The notes under the pieces were generated by a model. It saw nothing but the letters and a program-made list of their open reading frames with translations. It made no database searches and was not told where the DNA came from. DNA of 64,000 nucleotides. Source: Clostridia bacterium. Its GTDB lineage: Bacteria > Bacillota > Clostridia > Oscillospirales > CAG-272. Positions 8,697 through 16,022 of this stretch are shown piece after piece. Position 1 is the first letter of the stretch, and every line of letters starts with the position of its first letter. Both the position numbers and the translations under genes were made by a program. The DNA lies in the NCBI GenBank assembly GCA_017508665.1, contig JAFVYL010000013.1, positions 62,001 through 126,000 on the forward strand, in the 5' to 3' direction.

Positions 8697-8733
8697 GAGG
8701 GTATCCGTGTGAAATTAACGGTAAACAACGCTC

Positions 8734-8764
8734 AAAAAAAGCGGCCCGTATAGAAACGGGCCGC
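8734..8764 (-). terminator. Rho-independent terminator after the DUF1576 gene
   Basis: Minus-strand GCGGCCCGT pairs with ACGGGCCGC (8741-8749, 8756-8764), followed by TTTTTTT. Confidence 0.88.
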
Positions 8765-8776
8765 CGTGAATTTTTA

Positions 8777-10288
8777 TCAGACGTTTTTGCTGTGCTTTTC
8801 CATAAAGTCGACAAGCCTTAGGATAGGACCTTTTTTGTAGTTTTCAACAGGGAAGATCTCATCGTCGTCTACCTTCTTCGGAGCAACCTTGTAGAAATCG
8901 AGCAGAGGTATGAGAATTATAGCCGCAAGGCCGGCATTAAAGCCTCCGTTGTATAACACGAAGCCACCGTGCATAGCCGAGGTGGAGGTGCATATTATTG
9001 CGCTGACAAATCCTGCTATAACTCCGTATTTAAAGCCGTAGCTGCCAGCGATGGGACACAGACCGGTTGCAAACGCGAGGCCGTTAATGTATGACTGAGT
9101 AGCGAGAGTCCACGGTACGTCCGCACCCGTGATAAGACAAATGCCACAAACGAGGACAAAGAGAAGCGTATATCCGAGAGCTACGGGGGCTACGTTTTTC
9201 GGATGCTGACCGTCTGCCGAGAAGGTGAGCGCCGCGAAAATAACACCCACGGTCGCGCCTGTAAATCCGACACCGTCGGGTAAGGCGGGGAAGAGGACGG
9301 GTAGCCAAAAGACCGCGTTGAGATATGCGAGTATGGATAGACCGTACACACCGAAATTGATAAGACAGAGCGGCATACCGAACTTGTCCGCGAAGTCTAA
9401 GCCGTAGCCTGAGCAAGAGGTTAGCTTGCGGTAATTTTTGAAGCTTCTGCCATTCTGCGTAAATCCGACCAAAAGAGCAAGCAGGAATATAGAGATAAAG
9501 AAGCAGTTCATAAACAGATAATGAGTGCTTCTGAACGCCTCATAGCATGTGCCGGGGGCAAATCCTGTATCGTGCGGCGTAATGCCAAACGTCTTGTAGA
9601 GGAAGCAGTATACGAAGATGCCGAGAATTCCTATGGCAAGTCCTGCCTTGTACATATTGTATCCGCGGTGCATTGCCGACGTGCCGGGGAGAAGGGCGGG
9701 AACGAGAAATCCTGCAAAGATGCCGAACAGTACAGAGAGAATAATGCCGAGAACACTAAACTCACCAAGCCTAAGCGAGCTTCCCGGAGGATAGAAGAAG
9801 AGAAAGTCGCTTATAAAGGGAGCGAGCGCGGTTGAAAACATCGCGATATGCAGATTGTCGCGTATAGGATGCTTTGTTACCAAGCAATATACAAGGACGC
9901 CAATGAAGGGCGGCCACATATTTATCAGATTAAGTCCGTAGAAGCAGTGCGCTATTACTAAAATGAATGCCGCAAAGGTCGTACTGTTGGCACGTGCGCG
10001 GCTGGCGGTGATTATCAATACGCAGGCAAATCCGCATAGTCCTGCGTTGAACATAGCTGAGGCGAGAGAGCCGAGCGAGAAGTAGTCAGTGACAAGCTTT
10101 CCCGGGCCGGTAAAGATAGCCCAAAGATCGCCCCAGAAACGATCTCCCCACACACCGGTTACCGCTTGCGCGATAGGTGTTGCTATGAAAAATGAGAGGT
10201 TCAAAAGCACGATAAAGCACTTGAATGCTATGCTATTCTCTTTTGCACGTTCTTCTAACAGTTGCCTGCGCGCGTCAGATTGACTCAT
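8777..10288 (-). CDS. DUF1576 multi-pass membrane protein
   Basis: A 503-residue integral membrane protein with roughly 12 hydrophobic segments. Two internal near-repeats carry the motif FNAGL (ASAMFNAGLCGFACV early, LYNGGFNAGLAAIIL late), as in DUF1576 proteins of Clostridia; their function is not known, and transport is the natural guess from topology. I place the start at 10288 (MSQSDARR), behind AAAGGA; the frame is open about 160 bases further up, but that stretch contains the promoter. No partner gene is co-directional close by. Confidence 0.82.
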   Translation of the reverse strand: MSQSDARRQLLEERAKENSIAFKCFIVLLNLSFFIATPIAQAVTGVWGDRFWGDLWAIFTGPGKLVTDYFSLGSLASAMFNAGLCGFACVLIITASRARANSTTFAAFILVIAHCFYGLNLINMWPPFIGVLVYCLVTKHPIRDNLHIAMFSTALAPFISDFLFFYPPGSSLRLGEFSVLGIILSVLFGIFAGFLVPALLPGTSAMHRGYNMYKAGLAIGILGIFVYCFLYKTFGITPHDTGFAPGTCYEAFRSTHYLFMNCFFISIFLLALLVGFTQNGRSFKNYRKLTSCSGYGLDFADKFGMPLCLINFGVYGLSILAYLNAVFWLPVLFPALPDGVGFTGATVGVIFAALTFSADGQHPKNVAPVALGYTLLFVLVCGICLITGADVPWTLATQSYINGLAFATGLCPIAGSYGFKYGVIAGFVSAIICTSTSAMHGGFVLYNGGFNAGLAAIILIPLLDFYKVAPKKVDDDEIFPVENYKKGPILRLVDFMEKHSKNV

Positions 10289-10370
10289 AGTGAGATCCTT
10301 TCTGCAGTAGTAAATGAGCAAAAGCCGATGCTGTGCCCGAGGGCGCAAAATTCGACTTGTCATTACATTA

Positions 10371-10399
10371 ATTATAACACGGAAAAGCGTAAATATCAA
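10371..10399 (-). promoter_or_regulatory. Promoter for the DUF1576 gene
   Basis: Minus-strand TTGATA (10394-10399), 17-base spacer, TATAAT (10371-10376). It lies inside the open frame upstream of 10288, which supports the shorter start. Confidence 0.7.
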
Positions 10400-10828
10400 G
10401 TGCGACGGAAAACAAAACACAAAAAATGTAAGAGGATAAGCCGATGTCAAGGTGTTAAATTACACAGCTCGGAGATCTCTGTATTGAGGGCGGCTGTCCG
10501 TATCTCTTGGAATTTTACCGATAAGTAATCGGCGCTTTGAAATCCGTATTTTCCGTCTGCTTAACTTATTGATAACCCGGCACGCAAAAGCGTATACGAT
10601 CCTACAGTCAACCGAAGCTCCACTAACAGAAAAGAGCAGAAATTCAAGAATTTTCTTCTTGCGTATCCGCTCTTTTTTGTTTATGTATGGATTTTGGTAT
10701 TAGCCTATAACGTATTGACCGGCTAAATGCGATGCTCTCGCTTAGCGGTGTTTTTTTATTTTTATGCTGAGGACGTTACCCGTTTGGGTGGCTTTTGTTG
10801 GAGAATATTATGCGACGGGCGGAGGATC
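10400..10828. other. Non-coding gap between DUF1576 and GH3 genes
   Basis: About 430 bases without a convincing gene on either strand. It holds a compound hairpin at 10631-10678 (see the terminator entry) and a short inverted repeat CCGAT/ATCGG near 10518-10532. Nothing else stands out. Confidence 0.6.
10629..10678 (-). terminator. Possible terminator of the GH3 gene
   Basis: Outer arms AAAGAGC and GCTCTTT (10631-10637 and 10669-10675) enclose an inner CAAGAA/TTCTTG hairpin. T-runs occur on both strands, so it could work in either direction. It lies about 150 bases after the GH3 stop, unusually far. Confidence 0.4.
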
Positions 10829-13021
10829 CTAACCGACAAGATTTATCCGTCCGGATCTCACCGAAGCTTCGGCAGTATACACAACGTCCTCGCACGAGGT
10901 TCCTATTATCAATTTGTAATCGCCGTCGTGCATTCCGTATTTCATATTTCTGTCATAATAACAAAATGCTTCATGTGTGAGCTGAAGTTCCACCGTCTTG
11001 ACTTCTCCCCTCGGAACGAATATCCGTTTATAGGCTTTCAGCTCCTTTGACGGCATTACAACGTCGCAATTTCTGCCGGATACGTAAACCTGAAGCAGCT
11101 CGGCACCGTCGAAAGCTCCGACGTTCTCTACCGATAATGAAAGAGTTACACCTTTATCGTCGGCGGATTTACCGAAGTTTGCAAAAGCAAATTTTGTATA
11201 GCTTAATCCATATCCGAACGGGTACAGAGGAGATCCGTCGTTTTCTATATATCCCTTGCCGCGTCCCGACGGCTTTGCGGAATAAAATAACGGTAACTGT
11301 CCTACGTTCCTCGGGAATGTTATCGGTAGCTTTCCCGACGGATTGATATCTCCGAAAAGAATCTCCGTGATAGCTCTCGCTCCCTGTTCACCGGGATACC
11401 ACGCCTCGACGATAGCGTTACAATCATCCATCCAGGCAGTCATATCGACAGGAGAACCGCCGAGAAGCACTACGATAGAATTGGAGTTGGCACTGCACAT
11501 TTTACGAATGCTTTGCTCCTGGTCAACCGTTACTTCAATTTCGTATTTTCCGACGATGATGGCGTTCTCATCTTCTTGACGCTTCTTAACGTTTTTAGGT
11601 AAGCGTATATCCGAGCGATCCATTCCCTCGCCCTCAATTTGAGTTGTGAAGTAGATTGCGGCGTCACATATCTTGGCGATATCGGGAATATTCTCATCCT
11701 CTGCGAATATTACTTCCGCATATCCGTCAAGGTACTCGCTAAGATATTGCAAAGGTGTTTTTGCATCCTCCGACTCCCAGGTACGACCGTATGGACCGGA
11801 GTAATTTTTGCCAACGGGTACGTCTTTTGCGCTTGCGCCGAAAACTGCTATTCTTTTTACTCTGTCGCGGTGCAGCGGAAGAGCGCCGTTGTTTCTTAAA
11901 AGTACTATAGACGATCTTGCACATTCGAGAGCTAAGCTCTTGTGTTCATCGCAACGCACTATCTTGCTTGCCGCATCCGGATCTACAAACGGATCGTCCA
12001 TAAGACCGATATCATATTTAACCTTCAGGACACGTAAAACGGCACGGTCTATATCCTCGTCGGTTATCGCGCCCTCATCGTATGCTCGCTTGATTTTTTC
12101 ATATGAGCTTTGAGGCAGGTTTATTTCCAAACCGGATTTGATGCACTCAGCCTCAGCTCTCCATTCGGAATCTGTCAAATGATGTACCGCGTGTACTCCT
12201 TCGACTCCCCCGTAATCAGAAACCGCAAATCCGTCAAATCCCCATTCGTTACGCAGTATGTCGGTCAAAAGACGGCGGTTTGACGAGCAGGGGATACCAT
12301 CCCAGGCGTTATAGGCCGCCATAATTGATTGAGCACCGCCATCCTTAACACACTTTTCAAAAGGTTTCAGATAAACCTCGCGCATAGTTCTCTCTGAGGT
12401 TTCCGAGTAATTGGAATCACGTCCCCCGTGTGAATAATTATCTGCAAAATGCTTCGGAGTGGCGATAACGCCGTTATCCTGCAATCCGCGGCACATGGCA
12501 GCGCCCATATTCGACGTTAAAAGCACGTCTTCACCGAAGCCTTCCATTGTTCTTCCCCAACGGCAGTCGCGAGTGATATTTACCACGGGGGAGAGGACTT
12601 GGCGCACGCCGACAGCGGCACATTCCTTGCCTATTGCATTGGCGACCCTGCCTATTAAGTCATCATCAAAGGTGGACGCCATTCCTATCGGCTGTGGAAA
12701 GCAGGTTGCCATGCCCCACTGCGCGCCGTGTAAAGCCTCTCCGTGTTCTATCGGCGGAATCGCATTTGGATGAGCATCCATAGTCAGACGCACGTCGAGG
12801 TTGATACGCTCGGCAACCTCTTTTGCTGAAGCCGGTTGCTCACGCTCGTAGTGCATAAAATGCCCGGGATTTCGATAATTACCTTGCCTGTGGTCGCGGT
12901 TTTGCTCGTAATCGCTATTTACGGAAAAAATCATCTGAGCAGAAAGCTGATATATCTTTTCGTCAACAGACATTTTCTCCAGCAGTTTTTTTGCTTTATC
13001 GTAAGTGGACGTGAATTCCAT
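10829..13021 (-). CDS. Glycoside hydrolase family 3 (beta-glucosidase type)
   Basis: Cytoplasmic exo-acting glycosidase of 730 residues that would release terminal beta-linked sugars from imported oligosaccharides. Visible features are the (alpha/beta)8 domain with substrate-side motifs RDCRWGRTMEGFGED and KHFADN, the catalytic nucleophile in AVSDYGG (Asp near 269), an alpha/beta sandwich domain, and a C-terminal fibronectin-III-like domain (about 600-725, including GAELLQVYVSGR). There is no signal peptide. The range of GH3 activities (glucosidase, xylosidase) cannot be split by eye. It stands alone with its own promoter. Confidence 0.92.
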   Translation of the reverse strand: MEFTSTYDKAKKLLEKMSVDEKIYQLSAQMIFSVNSDYEQNRDHRQGNYRNPGHFMHYEREQPASAKEVAERINLDVRLTMDAHPNAIPPIEHGEALHGAQWGMATCFPQPIGMASTFDDDLIGRVANAIGKECAAVGVRQVLSPVVNITRDCRWGRTMEGFGEDVLLTSNMGAAMCRGLQDNGVIATPKHFADNYSHGGRDSNYSETSERTMREVYLKPFEKCVKDGGAQSIMAAYNAWDGIPCSSNRRLLTDILRNEWGFDGFAVSDYGGVEGVHAVHHLTDSEWRAEAECIKSGLEINLPQSSYEKIKRAYDEGAITDEDIDRAVLRVLKVKYDIGLMDDPFVDPDAASKIVRCDEHKSLALECARSSIVLLRNNGALPLHRDRVKRIAVFGASAKDVPVGKNYSGPYGRTWESEDAKTPLQYLSEYLDGYAEVIFAEDENIPDIAKICDAAIYFTTQIEGEGMDRSDIRLPKNVKKRQEDENAIIVGKYEIEVTVDQEQSIRKMCSANSNSIVVLLGGSPVDMTAWMDDCNAIVEAWYPGEQGARAITEILFGDINPSGKLPITFPRNVGQLPLFYSAKPSGRGKGYIENDGSPLYPFGYGLSYTKFAFANFGKSADDKGVTLSLSVENVGAFDGAELLQVYVSGRNCDVVMPSKELKAYKRIFVPRGEVKTVELQLTHEAFCYYDRNMKYGMHDGDYKLIIGTSCEDVVYTAEASVRSGRINLVG

Positions 13022-13055
13022 ATAGCTGTATAACTCCTAATGCATCATTGAATAC

Positions 13056-13084
13056 ATTATACCAAATATAAATATGCATTTCAA
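13056..13084 (-). promoter_or_regulatory. Promoter for GH3 (extended -10)
   Basis: Minus-strand TTGAAA (13079-13084), 17-base spacer, TATAAT (13056-13061) with TGG just before it. The start codon is 35 bases downstream, behind AGGAG. Confidence 0.75.
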
Positions 13085-13150
13085 TATAAAACAGAATTTT
13101 GCATTTAAAAGCAAATAAAAAGCCAAAACCAAACCGCGAGGGCTGATCAT

Positions 13151-13290
13151 CGGGTGGGTTTTGCTATTCGTCGGGCGGACACGACGAATAACGCAATATA
13201 CCGCCAAAGGCGGTATGCGAACCACATCCACACAAGTGTGAGGTGGTCAAGCCACGGCTTCATCAAATAAAAAAGACACCGCGAGGGTGT
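13151..13290 (-). repeat. tRNA-Val-derived repeat unit A with T-loop insert
   Basis: Second of two tandem units downstream of tRNA-Val (minus-strand sense), about 140 bases, nearly identical to unit B. It starts with a terminator-like hairpin (ACACC-CTCGCGG-GTGT type), then a stretch with GGCTTGAC as in the tRNA anticodon loop, a CACAC/GTGTG hairpin, GTGGTTCG as in the tRNA T-arm, a 59-base insert (plus 13159-13217) that begins CAT and ends CAAAA, and then CCCACCCG, the 3' side of the tRNA T-stem. The insert folds as ATACCGCC/GGCGGTAT followed by TATTCGTCG/CGACGAATA. Confidence 0.85.
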
Positions 13291-13301
13291 ACCTATTTAC
13301 A

Positions 13302-13444
13302 CGGGTGGGTTTTGCTATTCGTCGGGCGGACACGACGAATAACGCAATATACCGCCAAAGGCGGTATGCGAACCACATCCACGCAGAAGCGTGAGGTAGT
13401 CAAGCCACGGCTTCATCAAATAAAAAAAGACACCGCGAGGGTGT
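13302..13444 (-). repeat. tRNA-Val-derived repeat unit B with T-loop insert
   Basis: First tandem unit after the tRNA-Val gene, offset 151 bases from unit A. Its 59-base T-loop insert (plus 13310-13368) is identical in plan to that of unit A. The small hairpin ahead of it reads CACGC/GCGTG where unit A has CACAC/GTGTG: both strands changed, so pairing is kept. The unit shares CCCACCCG and GGTTCG with the true tRNA-Val. Its terminator half doubles as the terminator of the tRNA. Confidence 0.85.
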
Positions 13445-13452
13445 CTTTTTTT
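13423..13452 (-). terminator. Terminator of tRNA-Val
   Basis: Minus-strand AAAAAAAGACACC and GGTGTCTTTTTTT enclose the loop CTCGC. The same GACACC/GGTGTC stem-loop occurs at 17194-17210 and, partly, in unit A at 13275-13290. Confidence 0.85.
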
Positions 13453-13455
13453 ATT

Positions 13456-13532
13456 TGGTGGAAACGGGTGGGCTCGAACCACTGACCCCTTGCATGTCAA
13501 GCAAGTACTCTAACCAACTGAGCTACGCTTCC
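13456..13532 (-). tRNA. tRNA-Val (anticodon GAC)
   Basis: 77 bases including encoded CCA. Acceptor GGAAGCG/CGTTTCC, D-arm GCTCAGTTGGTTAGAGT, anticodon arm CTTGC-TTGACAT-GCAAG with anticodon GAC, T-loop TTCGAGC. One A-C mismatch lies at the base of the T-stem (49-65). Reads valine codons GUC and GUU. Confidence 0.93.
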
Positions 13533-13761
13533 GTATGCATATATTATACACACAAAATATGAGTTTGTCAAGCTGTTTTCGAGCAATATATCAAGCCGTA
13601 AAAGAGAATTACGGCAGACGCAGAATACAGAAGAAAAATGCATATGTGCTTAACTCGTATTTTGTCGATCAAATAAAGCCTTAATTTAATATATTGTTAA
13701 TAATTTATTAATTCTTTATTCATAACTATTTGCTACAATATATTAGTCGCACAGTATATTC

Positions 13762-13838
13762 GGACCAATAGCTCAGTTGGTTAGAGCTACCGGCTCATAA
13801 CCGGTCGGTCCTAGGTTCGAGTCCTAGTTGGTCCACCA
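13762..13838 (+). tRNA. tRNA-Met (anticodon CAT), elongator type
   Basis: 77 bases with encoded CCA. Acceptor GGACCAA/TTGGTCC, D-arm GCTCAGTTGGTTAGAGC, anticodon arm ACCGG-CTCATAA-CCGGT, T-arm CTAGG-TTCGAGT-CCTAG, all fully paired. The 1-72 pair is G-C and the anticodon stem lacks the three G-C pairs of initiators, which points to elongator Met. A CAU-reading tRNA-Ile2 is less likely but not excluded. Its 3' half is partly duplicated at 15360-15476. Confidence 0.93.
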
Positions 13839-13840
13839 AG

Positions 13841-13892
13841 AATAACCAAAATCGAACCCGCAAGGGTATCGGTTTTGGTTATTTCTTTTTTT
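13841..13892 (+). terminator. Terminator of tRNA-Met
   Basis: AATAACCAAAATCGA pairs imperfectly with ATCGGTTTTGGTTATT around ACCCGCAAGGGT; a T-run follows. Confidence 0.8.
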
Positions 13893-13943
13893 GGCGGACT
13901 ATCAAGATTGACTCGACCTAGTTCCGTAGCGCTGCTACGGAGT

Positions 13944-14030
13944 TAGGTTCGCATTCCACGACCGAAGATCTGAAAGCTCGCTTTCAAGGCGCAGGTCGTA
14001 GGAATATTGACGCTCGTCGTCAAAATCCTA
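13944..14030 (+). repeat. T-loop-insert-type element near tRNA-Met (copy 3)
   Basis: Reads TAGGTTCG, then a 74-base insert that begins CATTCC and ends TCAAAA, then TCCTA. The insert pairs ATTCC with GGAAT and ACGACC with GGTCGT, holds an inner GAAAGC/GCTTTC hairpin, then TTGACG/CGTCAA. The flanks TAGG/CCTA are the T-stem of tRNA-Met type. The sequence before it has a TCCGTAGC/GCTACGGA hairpin at 13923-13940. The rest of a tRNA is not recognisable. Confidence 0.65.
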
Positions 14031-14256
14031 TATGCTTACCAAACGACTTCGAAAGAGGTTGAATTTTTGCTTTGTTAATAAGATTTGTTCCTGAATGTTC
14101 GACAGGGGCGTCTATCTCGTTGTTTTTGTCTATTAACTCGCGCCCAAATGAATAGCAGGTTGATTTATAAATGAATTTGTGATATAATAAATTTCAACTT
14201 ACATCAAACTGTGGTAGAATAAAAATATACTGAAAAAATTGAGGAGGATATTTTAG
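14031..14256. other. AT-rich non-coding stretch before the orphan gene
   Basis: Between the T-loop-type element and the next start codon I see no gene. The last 100 bases hold AT-rich promoter-like sequence (TATAATAAA near 14182) but no clean -35/-10 pair. Confidence 0.5.
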
Positions 14257-14775
14257 ATGGATATAAAGACTTTGGCGGCAGAACTTGACGCTATTGAACA
14301 TCGTAACAGGGTGAAAAAGATAAAGGATTATGAAAAGCATATCCAAGAAATATTCAGTTACTTGAGATATGATTATGACGAAGCAGAAAATATACTTGAA
14401 AAACTTGATGAAGTGGATGAAAACACTGACGAAAAACAGATATTAAATCTGTTGCGCGAATTTGATGCAATATCTTGCCCTGTGTCAAAAATAAGTGTCT
14501 ATCCCGGGGTTTTGATTAAATCATTAAGTTTACTTGAGTTTTGGAGAAGCAATTATGAATTCTCTTCTAACTTAAATGATGATATAATGTATACTATTTC
14601 CTTTTATGACAATTTTTATTTATCTGATGCATATAAAAGAGTGTTGGAAGATTCTAATTATGATAATTACAAAAGAAACGGTTTGTTTTCTCCAGAAGAA
14701 AGACAGGCGTCTTGTGAAAGAGATGTAAGTCCAGAAATCATTGCTATAGAAAAAATGTTGACAGGAAAAAAATAA
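14257..14775 (+). CDS. Hypothetical protein, AT-rich orphan
   Basis: A 172-residue, acidic, probably soluble and mostly helical protein (ELDAIEHRNRVKKIKDYEKHIQEIF at the start). I recognise no family. It has a strong ribosome site, GAGGAGGAT, before ATG 14257. Base composition is clearly more AT-rich than the core genes, and it lies between tRNA-Met and a duplicated tRNA-Met 3' end, so recent acquisition is likely. The neighbouring small gene converges on it with a 16-base gap. No toxin, nuclease or HTH signature is visible. Confidence 0.75.
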   Translation: MDIKTLAAELDAIEHRNRVKKIKDYEKHIQEIFSYLRYDYDEAENILEKLDEVDENTDEKQILNLLREFDAISCPVSKISVYPGVLIKSLSLLEFWRSNYEFSSNLNDDIMYTISFYDNFYLSDAYKRVLEDSNYDNYKRNGLFSPEERQASCERDVSPEIIAIEKMLTGKK

Positions 14776-14791
14776 CTATACACAGCGGTGG

Positions 14792-15019
14792 CTAGTCTTC
14801 CCAACCAAGATAATCAGCAACATATCGTAAGCAGCCTTTTCCGACAACGCATTTTTTCTCTGTTCTTGAGTTTTGGAACAAATATCCTTTCTTTATTCTT
14901 TGCCCACAGACACAATAGTAAATCCCATAACATTTTCCTTGATAGCACACTTCCTTTGTGATATCGATTTTACCAAGTGCATCTGAAAATTTTAAAATAG
15001 TTTCTTCGTAGTGATTCAT
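14792..15019 (-). CDS. Small Cys-rich protein, probable zinc-ribbon type
   Basis: 75 residues with cysteines arranged as CYQGKCYGIYYCVCGQ and KKCVVGKGCL, which suggests a small metal-binding fold like the zinc-ribbon-like proteins of phages and plasmids. AAAGGA precedes the start by 10 bases. AT-rich like the convergent neighbour at 14257. No function can be assigned; a link with the neighbour is inferred only from position. Confidence 0.7.
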   Translation of the reverse strand: MNHYEETILKFSDALGKIDITKEVCYQGKCYGIYYCVCGQRIKKGYLFQNSRTEKKCVVGKGCLRYVADYLGWED

Positions 15020-15111
15020 TTTTAATATTCCTTTCGTTTTTTGATGTATTTCATAATATATTCAGCATTTTTAAATTTGTTCACTTAAGACGAAAAAATA
15101 TGATTTTTTTG

Positions 15112-15180
15112 TTGGTTCGACTTTCTTAAAGCTTGCTCCACCAATAAAATAGAGATAGCCCTTGCGGTTATCTCTTTTTT
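15112..15180 (+). repeat. Possible decayed tRNA 3' end with terminator
   Basis: GTTGGTTCGACT at about 15112-15123 and CTCCACCA at 15135-15142 resemble a T-arm and acceptor end with the middle altered. A terminator follows: AGAGATAGCC / GGTTATCTCT then TTTTTT. Same order (tRNA end, then terminator) as the other units in this zone. Confidence 0.45.
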
Positions 15181-15359
15181 ATTTATGAATAGCTATGATT
15201 TGCATATAGATCGATCGGTTGAGCCGGAGGCTACATAATCCAGCTTGAGCGAGTCTATGCTTGTATAAGCGAGCCAAGCGCAGATTGCTCCGCGAGCGCA
15301 TCACAAAGTGATGTAAAGCACGAAGTGCCACCGTGCAGACGGTGATGCGAGCAAGGAGT

Positions 15360-15476
15360 ATAACCGGTCGGTCCTAGGTTCGCATCCCCACCGCAGAGCG
15401 ACGGTAGCTTGCTAACCGACGGCAAGGCGAGGAATATTGACGCTCTGAGTCAAAATCCTAGTTGGTCCACCAAGAA
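15360..15476 (+). repeat. Partial tRNA-Met copy interrupted in the T-loop
   Basis: Bases 15360-15382 match tRNA-Met 13797-13819 (23/23, anticodon loop to T-loop), and 15456-15476 match 13822-13842 (21/21, T-stem 3' side, acceptor, CCA and 4 bases beyond). Between them 73 bases replace the 2 bases AG of the T-loop. The insert begins CATCCCC and ends GTCAAAA and contains GGAATATTGACGCTC, shared exactly with 14001-14015. The 5' half of the tRNA is absent, so it cannot give a normal tRNA. It may be an attachment-site-like duplication or a repeat unit. Confidence 0.88.
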
Positions 15477-15481
15477 AAGCC

Positions 15482-15527
15482 AAAATTAAGCCCTTGTGGT
15501 TTGGTTTTGGCTTTTTTCTTTTTTATC
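15482..15527 (+). terminator. Terminator after the tRNA-Met fragment
   Basis: AGCCAAAATTAAGCCC pairs with GGTTTGGTTTTGGCT, then TTTTTCTTTTTT. A truncated relative of this hairpin lies at 13115-13146 beside the tRNA-Val repeats. Confidence 0.8.
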
Positions 15528-15715
15528 TGCTATGCTATAACAACATAAAAGCCATCTCGTTTGGTCGCGTTTCTGTTTTTTTGTTAGCGAAGCGTCTGTT
15601 TTGTATAAATAGGCACATAAAAGTTTAATTTGCATTGAAATGGCGCGTTTTTTGACGTTTTTCCAACTTTTTTAGCCGATGGGGTGGATTTGGGAACCTT
15701 TTGTCCACCTTCGTA

Positions 15716-15724
15716 TGGTATAAT
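15716..15724 (+). promoter_or_regulatory. Extended -10 promoter of the four-gene cluster
   Basis: TGGTATAAT at 15716-15724 with no good -35 at 17 bases. The start codon of the HTH gene is 22 bases further on. Confidence 0.6.
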
Positions 15725-15746
15725 AGAAGTAGAGGGGGATAAACAA

Positions 15747-16022
15747 ATGGACAATAAAAAGATCACGATAATACACATACTCAGGGTGTTATACAATTAC
15801 ACCTCGGCGGAGTTTCCGGCAACACAAACCAACATAGTAAACTATCTCAACGATATTGGCATATCGTGTACGAGAAAGACGGTCGGACGCAATTTGCAGT
15901 ACCTGATTGATTGCGGTGTACCTATTAAGCGTAAACACGCCAAGAACGGTGGCTATTATTACGATGTTGAGAACGACATATTCTTTATGCGGATGAATGA
16001 TCATAGGAGGATTGAGGACTAA
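15747..16022 (+). CDS. HTH regulator, WYL-family-like DNA-binding domain only
   Basis: A 91-residue protein that looks like the N-terminal winged HTH of WYL-domain regulators (KKITIIHILRVLYNYTSAEFPATQTNIVNYLNDIGISCTRKTVGRNLQYLIDCGVPIKR), without the WYL part. Start 15747 follows AGAGGGGG; upstream in-frame codons lie over the promoter. Its stop overlaps the next ATG (TAATG), so the two are translationally coupled. It is first in the cluster and likely regulates it. Confidence 0.78.
   Translation: MDNKKITIIHILRVLYNYTSAEFPATQTNIVNYLNDIGISCTRKTVGRNLQYLIDCGVPIKRKHAKNGGYYYDVENDIFFMRMNDHRRIED

Larger units (their letters stand above)
15181..15746. other. Gene-free stretch with serial small hairpins
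   Basis: No credible coding frame. At 15290-15345 there are several short back-to-back hairpins: CATCAC/GTGATG, GCAC/GTGC, CACCGT/ACGGTG. These run straight into the tRNA-Met 3' fragment. After the fragment comes a terminator, then about 200 bases with only the promoter of the next gene. Confidence 0.6.

Noticed and set aside
10400-10828. Possible riboswitch or small RNA in the gap before GH3
   Set aside because: Only one compound hairpin with terminator features; no conserved riboswitch core could be recognised.
13151-13444. Two direct repeats that could suggest a CRISPR array
   Set aside because: Only two long units, with no regular short repeats and unique spacers; the units match tRNA-Val parts and terminators, and no cas genes are present.
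13037-13500. Short open frames across the tRNA-Val repeat region
   Set aside because: They run through structured repeats and the tRNA itself, lack ribosome sites and have low-complexity products; they are by-products of the repeats.
14257-15019. Toxin-antitoxin pair
   Set aside because: The two genes converge and do not form an operon, and neither shows a known toxin or antitoxin motif.
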